In this document: positions 47,034 to 56,154 of the stretch, piece after piece
Layout of the letters: every line of letters begins with the position of its first letter
Numbering within the stretch: the first letter of the stretch is position 1
Origin: Natronorubrum bangense
GTDB lineage: Archaea > Halobacteriota > Halobacteria > Halobacteriales > Natrialbaceae
Assembly: GCF_004799645.1 (NCBI RefSeq)
Contig: NZ_CP031305.1
Span: 558,001-622,000 of the forward strand
Direction: 5' to 3'
DNA length: 64,000 bases
Made by a program: the position numbers and the translations under genes
Notes under the pieces: model-generated
What the model was told of the DNA's origin: nothing
What the model saw: only the letters and a program-made list of their open reading frames with translations
The model's database searches: none

Positions 47034-50000
47034 ATGAGCGAACGAACAGGGCCGTCGAACATGGAGTTTTGGGCGGGCGACGACGATCGGACAGCGCTTC
47101 ACTGTTGTCAGGCGCTCGTCGAGACGATCGAAGGCGGCGTCTTCCAGCTCGATGCCGACGGTCAGTTCGTCGCAGCTGATGAGACGTTTCTCGAGATGAC
47201 TGGGTATGGCCGTATAGACCTCTTTGGCCAACACGTCTCGACGTTGTTGTCGTTCCGGGGCGTGGCACAGTTCGAACGAGACGTTCGAGCCCAGTGGCCT
47301 TCCGGCGGAGACGGCGTCACAGCACTCACGGGCATGATCGAGACGGTCGACGGAACGACCGTCCACTGTGACATTCGTCTGAATCAGCTCCAGACTGATG
47401 GCTGTCCCCAGGGCTCAGTTGGGGTCGTTCAAAAGTCGATCGAGCGGATGCTGGCTCGGAGCACCATTCGACGGCGGAAGCCGTCTTTGGCCCGACGGCT
47501 GCGGCGCTCGAGGAAGCCGACATCGGTGTGTTCGTCCTCGACGAGGAGTTCAACGTCGCATGGATCAACGAGACGGCTGAGCAGTACTTCGGCATCGATC
47601 GCACAGCTGTCCTCGGACAGCAGAAGCGACAGCTGATCGAGGAGCGGATTCAGGACCGGCTCGCCGACCCAGAGGCGTTTGCGGACACCGTCATAGCAAC
47701 GTACGACGACAACAGCTACGTCGAACACTTCGAGTGTCATATCACCCCTGGCGACGACCGTGAGGAACGGTGGCTCGAGCACCGTAGCAGACCCATCGAA
47801 GCCGGACCCTACGCCGGCGGTCGAATCGAACTCTACTACGACGTGACCGACCGGCATCGGCGCGCCTACCAGCTGCGACGGCTGAACAAAGCCGTCCGTG
47901 AATGGATCGATGGCGACAGCCGCGAAGACGTCGCCAAGCGTGCCTGTCAGGATCTGCTGGACATTCTAAACTTCGAGCTCAACGGAATCCATCTCTACGA
48001 GCCAGAGACGCAAACTCTCGAGCCAGTCGCCCGATCTGAGCCTGCTGGAGCGCTCTTTGACGAGCTCCCAACGTTTGGAGAAGGTGAAGGGGTCGCCTGG
48101 CACGTCTTCGAGAGCGGTGAGCCAGCGATCTACAGCGATGTCACCGACGATCCGAGGGTCTACAATCCGGCGACGCCGATTCGGAGCGAGCTCTGTCTCC
48201 CGATCGGTGACCACGGCGTCATGCTGATCGGCTCAGAGAGCCGTGACGCGTTCGACGATAGCGACCTCTCGTTTGCGAAGATCATTGCTTCGAGCCTCGA
48301 GGCGACGTTCGATCGGCTCCGCCACGAACACCACCTCGAGCGCGAGCGCGCACAGACGGAGGAACTGCTCCGAACGGCCCCGGTCGCGATTTCGGTCACG
48401 GATGCCACCGGCGATCCGCTGCTGTTGAACCGGCGCGCCCGGGAACGCTACGGGGCGGTCGACGATGCGACGATTGCCACGATCGCAGCAGCCGACGAGT
48501 GGACAGTGGCCGACGCCGCTGGACGGTCACTCACGACAGACGAAACCCCGGCAGCACGCGTCCGTGCGACCGGTGAGCCGGTTACCGACGAGGAGCTTGT
48601 AATCGACAGCCCGTCCGGTGAGCGAACCTGGCTGTCGGTGAACGCCGCGCCGGTATTCGATCCCAACGGCTCGCTTGCTCGCGTGATTACTATTGGAGAA
48701 GATATCACGGTTCGAAAATCCCACGAACACAGCCTCGAACGCCGCAAAAGCGAGCTCGAGACAGAGTTGAGCGAGATCCTCGGCCGCGTTTCGGATGCCT
48801 TCTACGCACTCGACGAGTCGTGGCGGTTCACACACGTCAACGAACGGGCCGAAGAACTCCTCGGCTACTCGAGCGACGAACTCCTTGGAGAGGTCATCTG
48901 GGACGTGTTCCCCGGTGGAACACGATCAGAGCTTGTCGATCGCTATCAGGAGGCGATGAACACACAGGAATCGATCACCTGGGAACGATACTCACGGTCG
49001 CTCGAGCTGTGGATGGAGATCCAGGTGTATCCCTCGGAGACGGGGCTGTCGGTGTATTTCCGCGACATCACGGCTCGAAAGCGACGAGAGCAGCAACTCG
49101 GACGGTACGAGCGGATTATCGAGACCATCGACGACGGAATCTACGTCCTCGACGGAGACGAACGATTTACTGCCGTCAACGACGCCTATACGGAGCTGAC
49201 CGGCTACGACCGTGACGAACTGCTCGGTGCCCACGCGTCGCTCGTCACCAGCGAGACTGTGATCGGGCACACGAAGCAGGTCGCCACCGATGACAGCGAG
49301 CCGTCGACGATCGAGACCACACTCAAGACGAAATCCGGGACACAGGTCCCGATCGAAGCGACCGTCACGGCGATTTCGACGGCCGAACAGACAGCCACGG
49401 ACGCGGCTGCTGACAGCCCGAGTGACGCCGAGCGAGCCGCCGTCGAGACGACTGGCCACGAACGGGCTGGCATCGTTCGGGATATCACCGAACGCAAGGA
49501 GTACCAGCGCAAACTCGAGGCGTCCAACGAACGATTAGAGCAGTTCGCCTACGCCGCCAGCCACGACCTACAGGAACCGTTGCGGATGGTCTCGAGCTAT
49601 CTCCAGTTGATCGAACGTCGTTATGCTGACGTCTTAGACGACGACGGACTGGAGTTTCTCGGATACGCTGTCGACGGTGCCGAGCGTATGTCGGCGATGA
49701 TCGATGCCCTGCTCGAATACTCACGGGTCGAAACACAGGGGAACGAACTCGAGCCGGTCGCTCTCGACGCCGTCTTCGATGACGCTCGAGAGGATCTAAC
49801 GCTTCGCATCGAGGAACAGGATGCGGACGTAACGACAGCGTCTCTCCCCGCCGTTTGCGGTGATGCGAATCAGCTCCGACAGGTCTTCCAGAACCTCCTC
49901 TCGAACGCACTCGAATACAGTGGTGACGGGCCACCACAGGTTCACGTCTCGGCCGACCGCGATGGGGATGAGTGGACCGTCTCGGTTCACGACGAGGGAA

Positions 50001-50206
50001 TCGGCATGGACCCCGACGAGACGGACCGCATCTTCGAAGTGTTCCAGCGATTGCACTCCCACGACGAACATCCTGGAACCGGGATCGGACTGGCGCTCTG
50101 TCGTCGGATCATCGAACGCCACGGTGGCGACATCTGGGTCGAGACCGAGCCTGGGGAGGGAGCGACGTTCTCGATGACGCTCCCAGCACTCGAGCGCTGC
50201 GAGTGA
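47034..50206 (+). pseudogene. Multi-PAS/GAF sensor histidine kinase interrupted by one frameshift
   Basis: Sensor kinase gene split in two frames. The first frame (from ATG 47034) encodes a PAS domain (residues 20-130) and then loses frame after GSVGVVQK; the second frame resumes as KVDRADAGSEHH and runs to 50206. Adding one A to the AAAA at 47431-47434 restores a continuous 1057-aa protein: PAS 20-130, PAS 160-270, GAF about 311-428, three PAS domains between 443 and 830, HisKA with H-box ASHDLQEPLRM (His near 843), and HATPase with NLLSNALEYS, DEGIGMD and GTGIGLALCRRI. The shift is either a true mutation or an assembly/base-calling error. The kinase is cytoplasmic, with no membrane helix. 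The start is supported by a TATA-like CTTATGCG about 25 nt upstream. Confidence 0.85.
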
Positions 50207-50240
50207 CGCCACGTCACGGATGCACGTGAAGCCAACAGCT

Positions 50241-50250
50241 ATATATTCAA
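50241..50250 (+). promoter_or_regulatory. TATA box of the 151-aa membrane protein gene
   Basis: ATATATTCAA lies 25-34 nt before the GTG at 50275, typical of a leaderless haloarchaeal transcript, and supports the GTG start. Confidence 0.55.
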
Positions 50251-50274
50251 CCGCCGATTCATCCCAGCAAAGCG

Positions 50275-50730
50275 GTGCATGACGTGATTCCGACTAGTCT
50301 CCGTTCGGATCGACTGCTACTCGCTGTATCGTTCGTCTGCTTTGGCGTTGCCGGCCCGCTCGGTGCCGTCGACGCACTCGTACCAACAGTCGTGGCGACG
50401 GCAGTCGCTATCGCGGGCGTCTACTGTGTCGCCCGCTATGCGTCACGAGTCTCTCGACGAACGCTTGCCTCCCTGTCGCTCGCTCTCTGGACAGTCTTCC
50501 TCGGGGTTGCCAGCGTTCACATCGTCGGCCTCGAAACGGTCGGGGCGGCCGTCCCCGGGAGCGCCAGACTGGTCGTCTACTCGCTGACCGCGACCACGTG
50601 GGCGACCTTGCTGTCGGCCAGTTCGGTGACCGCGTTTCTCGGCTTCCGAGAGTATGGCGCGACATCGAGCGCGGACACGCCCGAAGACGGCGTTCTCGAG
50701 GGCGAGACATCTGATTACTCGACGCGGTAA
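50275..50730 (+). CDS. Four-helix membrane protein of unknown function
   Basis: A 151-aa protein starting at GTG 50275 (MHDVIPTSL). Four hydrophobic segments are visible: LLLAVSFVCFGVAGPLGAV, PTVVATAVAIAGVYCVA, LASLSLALWTVFLGVASV and LTATTWATLLSASSVTAFL; a short acidic tail follows. Not recognised as a named family. Its 3' end overlaps the convergent methyltransferase gene by 16 bp. Confidence 0.7.
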   Translation: MHDVIPTSLRSDRLLLAVSFVCFGVAGPLGAVDALVPTVVATAVAIAGVYCVARYASRVSRRTLASLSLALWTVFLGVASVHIVGLETVGAAVPGSARLVVYSLTATTWATLLSASSVTAFLGFREYGATSSADTPEDGVLEGETSDYSTR

Positions 50731-51383
50731 CTGACCGCGATCCCTTCTCCAAGCGGCAGGACGATCGTCTCAAACGCCGGATCGCTCCGAACGCACTCGA
50801 GATAGTCCACAATCCCCTGTGTGTGTTCGTTGGCGTCGTCTGGGTCGTCGCCGACTGCGTACTCGAGTAGGTTCTCGAACTCGATGGGGCCGGCGGTGAT
50901 CGCGTTGTCCGCAACGACGACGCCACCGACGGGGACCTTCGGGCGGACCGCCTCGAACGCGTCGGCATAGCGGTGTTTCTGGTGATCGATCAACACGACA
51001 TCGAACGGGCCGTCGTAGCGCTCGATCGTTGCCATGGCGTCCCCCAGTTCATACCGCGTGAACTCGTCGTAGCCGCCTTCGCGAAGGTACTCTCGAGCCA
51101 GTTCGAGTTCGTCAGCGTCGACCTCAGTGAGAACGAGTTCGCCGTCGTCGGGCAGTGTCTCGGCCATCCAGTACGCCGAGTAGCCGTAGCCGGAGCCGAA
51201 CTCGAAAATCCGCTCGGCGTCGCTCATGCGGGCGACGAATCGAAGGAACGCTCCAACCTCGGGGCCGACGTGGGGAAACCCCTCTCGGTCGGCATAGTCG
51301 TCCATCTCCTGTAGCTGGTCGTCTGGCTCCGGCCCGACCGCACGAATAAAGCGACCGATGTCATCTGGCAGGACGTCAACCAT
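50715..51383 (-). CDS. O-methyltransferase (SAM-dependent, catechol-type family 3)
   Basis: Rossmann-fold methyltransferase of 222 aa. SAM motif I is RIFEFGSGYGYSAYWMA, an acidic ribose-binding motif is LTEVDADELELA, motif ELGDAMATIE follows, and VVLIDHQKHRYADAFEA and VVVADNAI complete the pattern of O-methyltransferase family 3 (COMT/CCoAOMT-like). ATG 51383 (MVDVLPDDIG) is preferred to longer in-frame starts, which would run antisense through the LysE gene. Substrate unknown. Confidence 0.87.
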   Translation of the reverse strand: MVDVLPDDIGRFIRAVGPEPDDQLQEMDDYADREGFPHVGPEVGAFLRFVARMSDAERIFEFGSGYGYSAYWMAETLPDDGELVLTEVDADELELAREYLREGGYDEFTRYELGDAMATIERYDGPFDVVLIDHQKHRYADAFEAVRPKVPVGGVVVADNAITAGPIEFENLLEYAVGDDPDDANEHTQGIVDYLECVRSDPAFETIVLPLGEGIAVSYRVE

Positions 51384-51458
51384 GACCACATCTACGATGG
51401 CCCACAGAAAAGTCACTGGCCTTTTCACCGCCGCTGGCCGAGTTGAGAGCGAACAGCC

Positions 51459-52136
51459 GTGACTGGCATCACAACAGCTCTTGCAGGTGTGGTCTTCGGG
51501 CTCGCACTGGCTGCCCCACCGGGACCGATGAACGCCATTATCGCCGAGGAAAGCGTCGTCAGCGGCTGGTCGGCTGGCTTTCGGGCTGGTCTCGGCGCGA
51601 TGGTTGCAGACGTGCTCTTTTTCGTTCTCACGCTCGCCGGTGCGATGACCGTGGTCGATCGCTATCCGGCTGTGCGGCCGGTGCTCTATCTCGCCGGCGG
51701 CGTTTTGATGCTGTATTTCGCCATCGGTGCCGTCCACGCGGCTCGAGATGCCACATCCTTCACTGACAGCGGCCAAAGCGCGTCGAAAGGCTTTCGCAAA
51801 ACGTTCACGCTCTCGCTGACGAACCCCTACCAGATCGGGTTCTGGCTCACCATCGGTGTCGGCCTCCTCGAGTCCGGAACCCTCGACGTCCTCGCGTTCA
51901 TCCCCGGTGCTGGCGACGCTCTCGAGGGCGTCCTCGTCGTCCAGACGGGATCACCGTCGCTGCTTGCTGGCTTCTTCGCGGGAATCGCGGTCTGGATCAT
52001 CGTCTATCCGGCAGCGCTGGTCGCGGCCGACCGGCGTGTCGATTCCTTTGCACCGATGATCGCCGCCGCAAGCGGGGCCGTCCTGGCCGGGTTCGGGGTC
52101 TGGTTTCTCTGGGCCGGTGGCACAGCACTGCTGTAG
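51459..52136 (+). CDS. LysE-family amino acid exporter
   Basis: Membrane transporter (225 aa) of the LysE/RhtB family, six helices. The N-terminal GLALAAPPGPMNAIIAEESV is the family's signature, and SLTNPYQIGFWLTIGVGL lies after the long central loop. The start is GTG 51459. It is expected to export amino acids or related small molecules; the exact substrate cannot be inferred. It is divergent from the methyltransferase gene with 75 nt between starts. Confidence 0.87.
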   Translation: MTGITTALAGVVFGLALAAPPGPMNAIIAEESVVSGWSAGFRAGLGAMVADVLFFVLTLAGAMTVVDRYPAVRPVLYLAGGVLMLYFAIGAVHAARDATSFTDSGQSASKGFRKTFTLSLTNPYQIGFWLTIGVGLLESGTLDVLAFIPGAGDALEGVLVVQTGSPSLLAGFFAGIAVWIIVYPAALVAADRRVDSFAPMIAAASGAVLAGFGVWFLWAGGTALL

Positions 52137-52219
52137 CCAACACCGTCGGAAGCGACGCCGGTTTTCAGTCAGTGGGGACGATCGAAACGATCAGTACTCA
52201 CCGTTTCCCTGATCCGAGT

Positions 52220-52321
52220 ATGGGCCTCGGTTGGTATCTCGCCGCACTGGTCTATCCAGTGATCATCGTCGGAATCATCTACTTCGTCGTTCGATCTCGA
52301 TCGAGCGACGCCGAACAATGA
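52220..52321 (+). CDS. 33-aa single-pass membrane peptide
   Basis: ATG 52220 opens a 34-codon frame encoding MGLGWYLAALVYPVIIVG, IIYFVVRSRSS and a short acidic end. One strong transmembrane helix covers residues 5-26 with a positively charged flank. No Shine-Dalgarno is seen and the ORF is short, but the amphipathic and hydrophobic design looks selected rather than random. Confidence 0.5.
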   Translation: MGLGWYLAALVYPVIIVGIIYFVVRSRSSDAEQ

Positions 52322-52354
52322 GCGGGCAGTCACAGCGGCGTGTCGACGGCCGTG

Positions 52355-53029
52355 TCAGTCGCCCATCGCCGCAATCTCGTCCTCGAGCCACTCTCGGAAC
52401 CACGTCACCCGTTTCAGACGCTGGTGGGCAATCCCCTCAGCGGTCTCACTCTGGACGCGCGAGGCGGCATCGTAGCCGCGCTCTAAGACGCGCTCGACCA
52501 TCTCGTCGGCGTCCATATGCGTCCGCGCCTCATACCCCATGCGCAACAGCATGAGTGCAGTGCCGTTCGCACCGATCTTGTCGAGGAGATCGGCTTCGAT
52601 CAGACACTGGGTCTCGAGGGCGAGGTCGGTGAGGTCGCCCTGAAACGAGTGGTGTTCGATCGCGCGACACACCTGCTCGGTGAACGAGTCAGGATACTCT
52701 GCCCGAGAGTCGAGGTATTCGCGGGCGACGCGAGCGCCAGCCTCGGCATGGAGTTCTTGATCGGTCTCGAGTTTGGCCACGTCGTGAAAGAGGGCTGCGA
52801 CGCGAGTGACGTCGACGTCTGCCCCCTCCTTGCGAGCGATTTCCTCGGAGAGTTCGACGACGTTGAGGATGTGGTTGTGCCGGTACTCGGCTGAATGCCA
52901 GGGGTACCAGCGCATGCGGCCACCCTCCTCTTCTTTCTCGACGCTGGCTGAGAGATACTCGAAGACGAATCCTTTCATCTCCTCGAACTCGGCGTCGGTC
53001 ACCCTGGTTTCTTTTATTTCGACGCCCAC
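52355..53029 (-). CDS. HD-domain phosphohydrolase
   Basis: A 224-aa HD-superfamily protein. RWYPWHSAEYRHNH carries a likely metal His, the HD pair is in VAALFHDVAKLETD, and further His residues lie in ELHAEAGARVA and AIEHHSFQGD. GTG 53029 (VGVEIKET) is preferred because a minus-strand TATA-like CTATTAATGA sits 32-41 nt upstream; the open frame runs on to 53137 without extra similarity. It probably hydrolyses nucleotides or other phosphoesters. Confidence 0.8.
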   Translation of the reverse strand: MGVEIKETRVTDAEFEEMKGFVFEYLSASVEKEEEGGRMRWYPWHSAEYRHNHILNVVELSEEIARKEGADVDVTRVAALFHDVAKLETDQELHAEAGARVAREYLDSRAEYPDSFTEQVCRAIEHHSFQGDLTDLALETQCLIEADLLDKIGANGTALMLLRMGYEARTHMDADEMVERVLERGYDAASRVQSETAEGIAHQRLKRVTWFREWLEDEIAAMGD

Positions 53030-53235
53030 GAGAGATCCCTCCGCAGTAAACGAACGATAGTCATTAATAGATTGTTCGGTCGTTTCGCTCTTTAGCCTTT
53101 GGTTCAGCATGATTCTGCGAAAACATGACTGAAACACGACACTGAACGGCGACAGAAACAGTCAACCAGCTTTCAGCTTTGGGAATACCCACAAATTTCC
53201 GTTAAAGTCAAACAGGCGGCTCGGGAAGTAGTGGT

Positions 53236-53652
53236 ATGAGCAGCGAACAGGAGCAGGAGTCGATTCGGTGTCTCGTCGCGAAAGTAGGACTCGATGGTCA
53301 CGACCGCGGGGCACACGTCATTGCGCGAGCGTTCCGTGACGCTGGGTTCGAAGTCATCTACTCCGGACTGCACAAAGCGCCGGACGAGATCGTCCAGGCA
53401 GCCGTCCAAGAGGACGTCGACGTCCTCGGGATCTCGATCCTTTCGGGCGCTCACGACACGCTCGTCCCGAAGATCATGAGCGGACTCGAGGAGTACGGTG
53501 CGAAAGAGGACACGCTCGTCCTCGCCGGCGGCGTCATTCCGGACGAGGATCGTGATGAGCTCAAAGCACAAGGCGTTTCGGCCGTCTTCGGTCCCGGGAC
53601 GTCGATCGAAGAGACGATCGAGTTCGTCCGCGAGAACGCACCCGAGCGATGA
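53236..53652 (+). CDS. Methylmalonyl-CoA mutase B12-binding (C-terminal) subunit
   Basis: A 138-aa stand-alone cobalamin-binding domain. The DxHxxG motif that supplies the cobalt His ligand is VGLDGHDRGAHV; further family features are DVLGISILSGAHDT, LAGGVIP and VFGPGTSIEETI. In haloarchaea the mutase is split into a large catalytic chain and this small subunit; the large gene is not in this window. The stop overlaps the next gene by ATGA, so the two are coupled. Confidence 0.93.
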   Translation: MSSEQEQESIRCLVAKVGLDGHDRGAHVIARAFRDAGFEVIYSGLHKAPDEIVQAAVQEDVDVLGISILSGAHDTLVPKIMSGLEEYGAKEDTLVLAGGVIPDEDRDELKAQGVSAVFGPGTSIEETIEFVRENAPER

Positions 53653-54722
53653 ACGCAGACGACGATGCATTACTCGAGGCCTTGCTCGCGGGCGAACACC
53701 GCGCGCTGGCCAGAGTAATCTCAAAAATCGAGAACCGGTCGTCGGGCTACCGGGAGCTCGTTTCGGCGCTCTATGCGCACACCGGTGACGCCGACGTCAT
53801 CGGGATTACGGGCAGCCCCGGGGCGGGGAAGTCGACACTGGTCGACAAACTCGCAGAGACCTACCGGGATCGCGGTGAGACGGTCGGTGTCATCGCGATC
53901 GATCCCTCGTCGCCGTTCTCCGGCGGTGCGGTGCTCGGGGACCGCATCCGGATGGCGGCGACCGTCGGCGATATGGATGTCTTCGTGCGCTCGATGAGCG
54001 CCCGCGGCACCCTCGGCGGACTGTCGACGGCAACTGCAGACGCCGTCAAGGCGATGGACGCCTTCGGAAAGGACAAAATCATCATCGAGACTGTCGGCGC
54101 TGGCCAGAACGAGATCGACATCGTCCGGACCGCAGACACCGTCGCCGTGCTCGTCCCGCCGGGTTCGGGCGACGACATTCAGACGCTGAAAGCCGGCATC
54201 TTAGAGATCGCCGACGTCTTCGTCGTCAACAAAGCTGACCGACCGGGTTCCGACCGAACCGTCCAGGAACTCCAGGAGATGGTCCATCTCGGCGACGGCG
54301 GTGGCCTCGGTGCCAGCGGCGCTGGCCACCACAGCGCCGACGAGAGGGGCGATGTCGACGACTGGGGCAGCGTCGACGACGAAGCGAGTTGGAGCCCACC
54401 GATCGTCGAAACCATCGCCACGAAAGGGGACGGCATCGAGACGTTCATCGACGAACTCGCCAACCACCAGACGTATCTCGTCGACTCGGGTACCCGTGCG
54501 AAAAAGGTTCGCCAGCGCTACGCCGAGGAGATCCGCACCCTCCTGCGTGAGGACGTCCACGACATCCTCGAGGACGAACTCGCGGCCGCCGGCGGAATCG
54601 ACGACCTCGCCGAATCCGTCCGCAACGGTGAGACCGACCCGTACACGATTGCCGACGAACTGTTGACCCCCGTCGAAGACTGTATCGACGAACTCGAGTC
54701 CGGCGTCAAAAATACGCAGTAG
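53649..54722 (+). CDS. meaB: Methylmalonyl-CoA mutase chaperone GTPase (MeaB/ArgK family)
   Basis: G3E GTPase (357 aa) that loads and protects cobalamin in methylmalonyl-CoA mutase. Walker A is GITGSPGAGKSTL near residue 55, switch-region acidic motifs follow (MSARGTLGG), the G3 region is IIETVGAGQNEID, the base-specificity motif NKAD is near residue 198, and the C-terminal helices complete the fold. It contains an insert of about 25 residues rich in Gly/Asp/Ser (HHSADERGDVDDWGS), not usual for bacterial MeaB. It is co-transcribed with the mutase small subunit. Confidence 0.92.
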   Translation: MNADDDALLEALLAGEHRALARVISKIENRSSGYRELVSALYAHTGDADVIGITGSPGAGKSTLVDKLAETYRDRGETVGVIAIDPSSPFSGGAVLGDRIRMAATVGDMDVFVRSMSARGTLGGLSTATADAVKAMDAFGKDKIIIETVGAGQNEIDIVRTADTVAVLVPPGSGDDIQTLKAGILEIADVFVVNKADRPGSDRTVQELQEMVHLGDGGGLGASGAGHHSADERGDVDDWGSVDDEASWSPPIVETIATKGDGIETFIDELANHQTYLVDSGTRAKKVRQRYAEEIRTLLREDVHDILEDELAAAGGIDDLAESVRNGETDPYTIADELLTPVEDCIDELESGVKNTQ

Positions 54723-54790
54723 ACGAGTTCCGTCGGCAGCTTTTGAGCCCGAACCGCAGGTTGAAGGCCGATGATGAGCTACTGACAGGC

Positions 54791-55741
54791 ATGAACGTCC
54801 GAACAGCCCTCGGTGTGGCAGTCGGCGCTGTCGGCACAGCCGTGCTCGGAAACCGACTCCTCGCGAACCGTGCTGACGACCTCGAGAATCCGATCGTCGG
54901 CGTCGAACGGACGTATCGCTGGCGCGGGATCGAGACGGCCTACACCGTCGCCGGCGACCCCAACGATCCGGACATGCTCCTGTGTCACGGGATTCACGCC
55001 ACCGCGAGCAGCCAGGAGTTCGCGCCGATCGTCGAGCAGTTGGCCGAACACTATCACGTGATTGCAGTCGACCTGCCCGGATTCGGCCGTTCCGAACGGC
55101 CGCCGCTGGTCTACTCCGCAATGCTGTATGCCGAGTTTATCCGCGATTTCGCGGCCGATATCACGGACACGCCGATTGTCGTCGCATCCTCACTGACCGG
55201 CTCGTTTGCCGTCGACGCGGCCAAAGAAAGCGAGTTCGAGCAGCTCGTCTTGATCTGTCCGACCGACGAGACGACGACGGAACGGTCGTGGCTGCGAACC
55301 CTCTTTCGGACACCCATCGTCGGGACGACGCTGTTTAACCTGCTTGCCAGTAAACCCTCGGTCCGGTACTTCTACGCTCGTGACGGCTACTACGACGCGT
55401 CTCGAGTCGATGACGAGACAGTTGACTACGCCTGGCACAGCGCCCACCAGCCGGGTGCTCGCTACGCGCCCGCTTCTTTCGCCGCCGGCACGCTCGACCC
55501 TGAGTTCGACCTCCAGACCGAACTCGCGGCTCTCGAGACCCCGACGACGCTCGTCTGGGGTCGTGACGCTGACCTCGTGCCGCTTCGTGCGGGCCGGGAT
55601 CTCGCCGACGCCGCCGACCTCGAACTCGTCGTCATCGATTATGCGACGCTGTTGCCCCACGCCGAACACCCCGAGAAGTTCGTCGAGTATCTGACCGCGG
55701 AGCTGTTACACGTCGGCGCTGATATGGATCGCAAAGAATAG
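54791..55741 (+). CDS. Alpha/beta-fold hydrolase
   Basis: A 316-aa hydrolase. Residues 1-30 may be a membrane-proximal or signal-like segment (TALGVAVGAVGTAVLGNRLL). The fold shows LLCHGIHATASS for the oxyanion hole, DLPGFGRSERP, a nucleophile elbow VASSLTGSFA (Ser in place of the classical GxSxG first Gly), Asp in VWGRDADLVPLR, and His in LLPHAEHPEKF. It follows meaB by 68 nt in the same direction. Start ATG 54791 (MNVRTALG) is favoured over 54743. Substrate unknown. Confidence 0.82.
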   Translation: MNVRTALGVAVGAVGTAVLGNRLLANRADDLENPIVGVERTYRWRGIETAYTVAGDPNDPDMLLCHGIHATASSQEFAPIVEQLAEHYHVIAVDLPGFGRSERPPLVYSAMLYAEFIRDFAADITDTPIVVASSLTGSFAVDAAKESEFEQLVLICPTDETTTERSWLRTLFRTPIVGTTLFNLLASKPSVRYFYARDGYYDASRVDDETVDYAWHSAHQPGARYAPASFAAGTLDPEFDLQTELAALETPTTLVWGRDADLVPLRAGRDLADAADLELVVIDYATLLPHAEHPEKFVEYLTAELLHVGADMDRKE

Positions 55742-55758
55742 GCGTGGCAGACGGAGTT

Positions 55759-56154
55759 CTAGACCGGACTGAATCCGATCACGCGCTCGCCCGTCGTCTC
55801 CGAGACCGTGATCTCGAGTTCGACCTCGAGCCCAGTCTCGATCGCTTCGAGATCGATGCCGACGAGCTGTCCAGTCAGCGAGACAGGTCCGAAGTCGGCG
55901 ATCGCTGTCGCGTACGGCGCGTCGTCTTCGAACGCCGGTGTCGGCACGTGTGTGATGGTGAACGTCTCGACCACGCCCGTCTCCGGCAGCGGGACCTTCT
56001 CGAGGTCCGTCGAGCCACAGTCGGGACACACCCGCCGCGGTGGGAGCGAGCCGTGGCCCTCGGGACTTTCGAGGTAGTAGGCCGCACCCTCTTCTGCAGC
56101 GTCGAGCCAGTCGTCGAACCCTGCGTCCTGCACGCCGGTTTCTGGGTCCGTCAT
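55759..56154 (-). CDS. OB-fold / zinc-ribbon acyl-CoA-binding protein (DUF35)
   Basis: A 131-aa protein. The N-terminal rubredoxin-like zinc ribbon keeps only one Cys pair (CPDCGS), and an OB-fold follows (GVVETFTITHVPTPAFEDDAPYATAIADF). DUF35 proteins pair with thiolase-fold proteins and help bind acyl-CoA. Here it overlaps the thiolase gene by ATGA, confirming a two-gene unit. Confidence 0.88.
   Translation of the reverse strand: MTDPETGVQDAGFDDWLDAAEEGAAYYLESPEGHGSLPPRRVCPDCGSTDLEKVPLPETGVVETFTITHVPTPAFEDDAPYATAIADFGPVSLTGQLVGIDLEAIETGLEVELEITVSETTGERVIGFSPV

Noticed and set aside
50715..51776. Longer 353-aa version of the methyltransferase
   Set aside because: The extension runs antisense through the LysE exporter gene; ATG 51383 begins the conserved domain.
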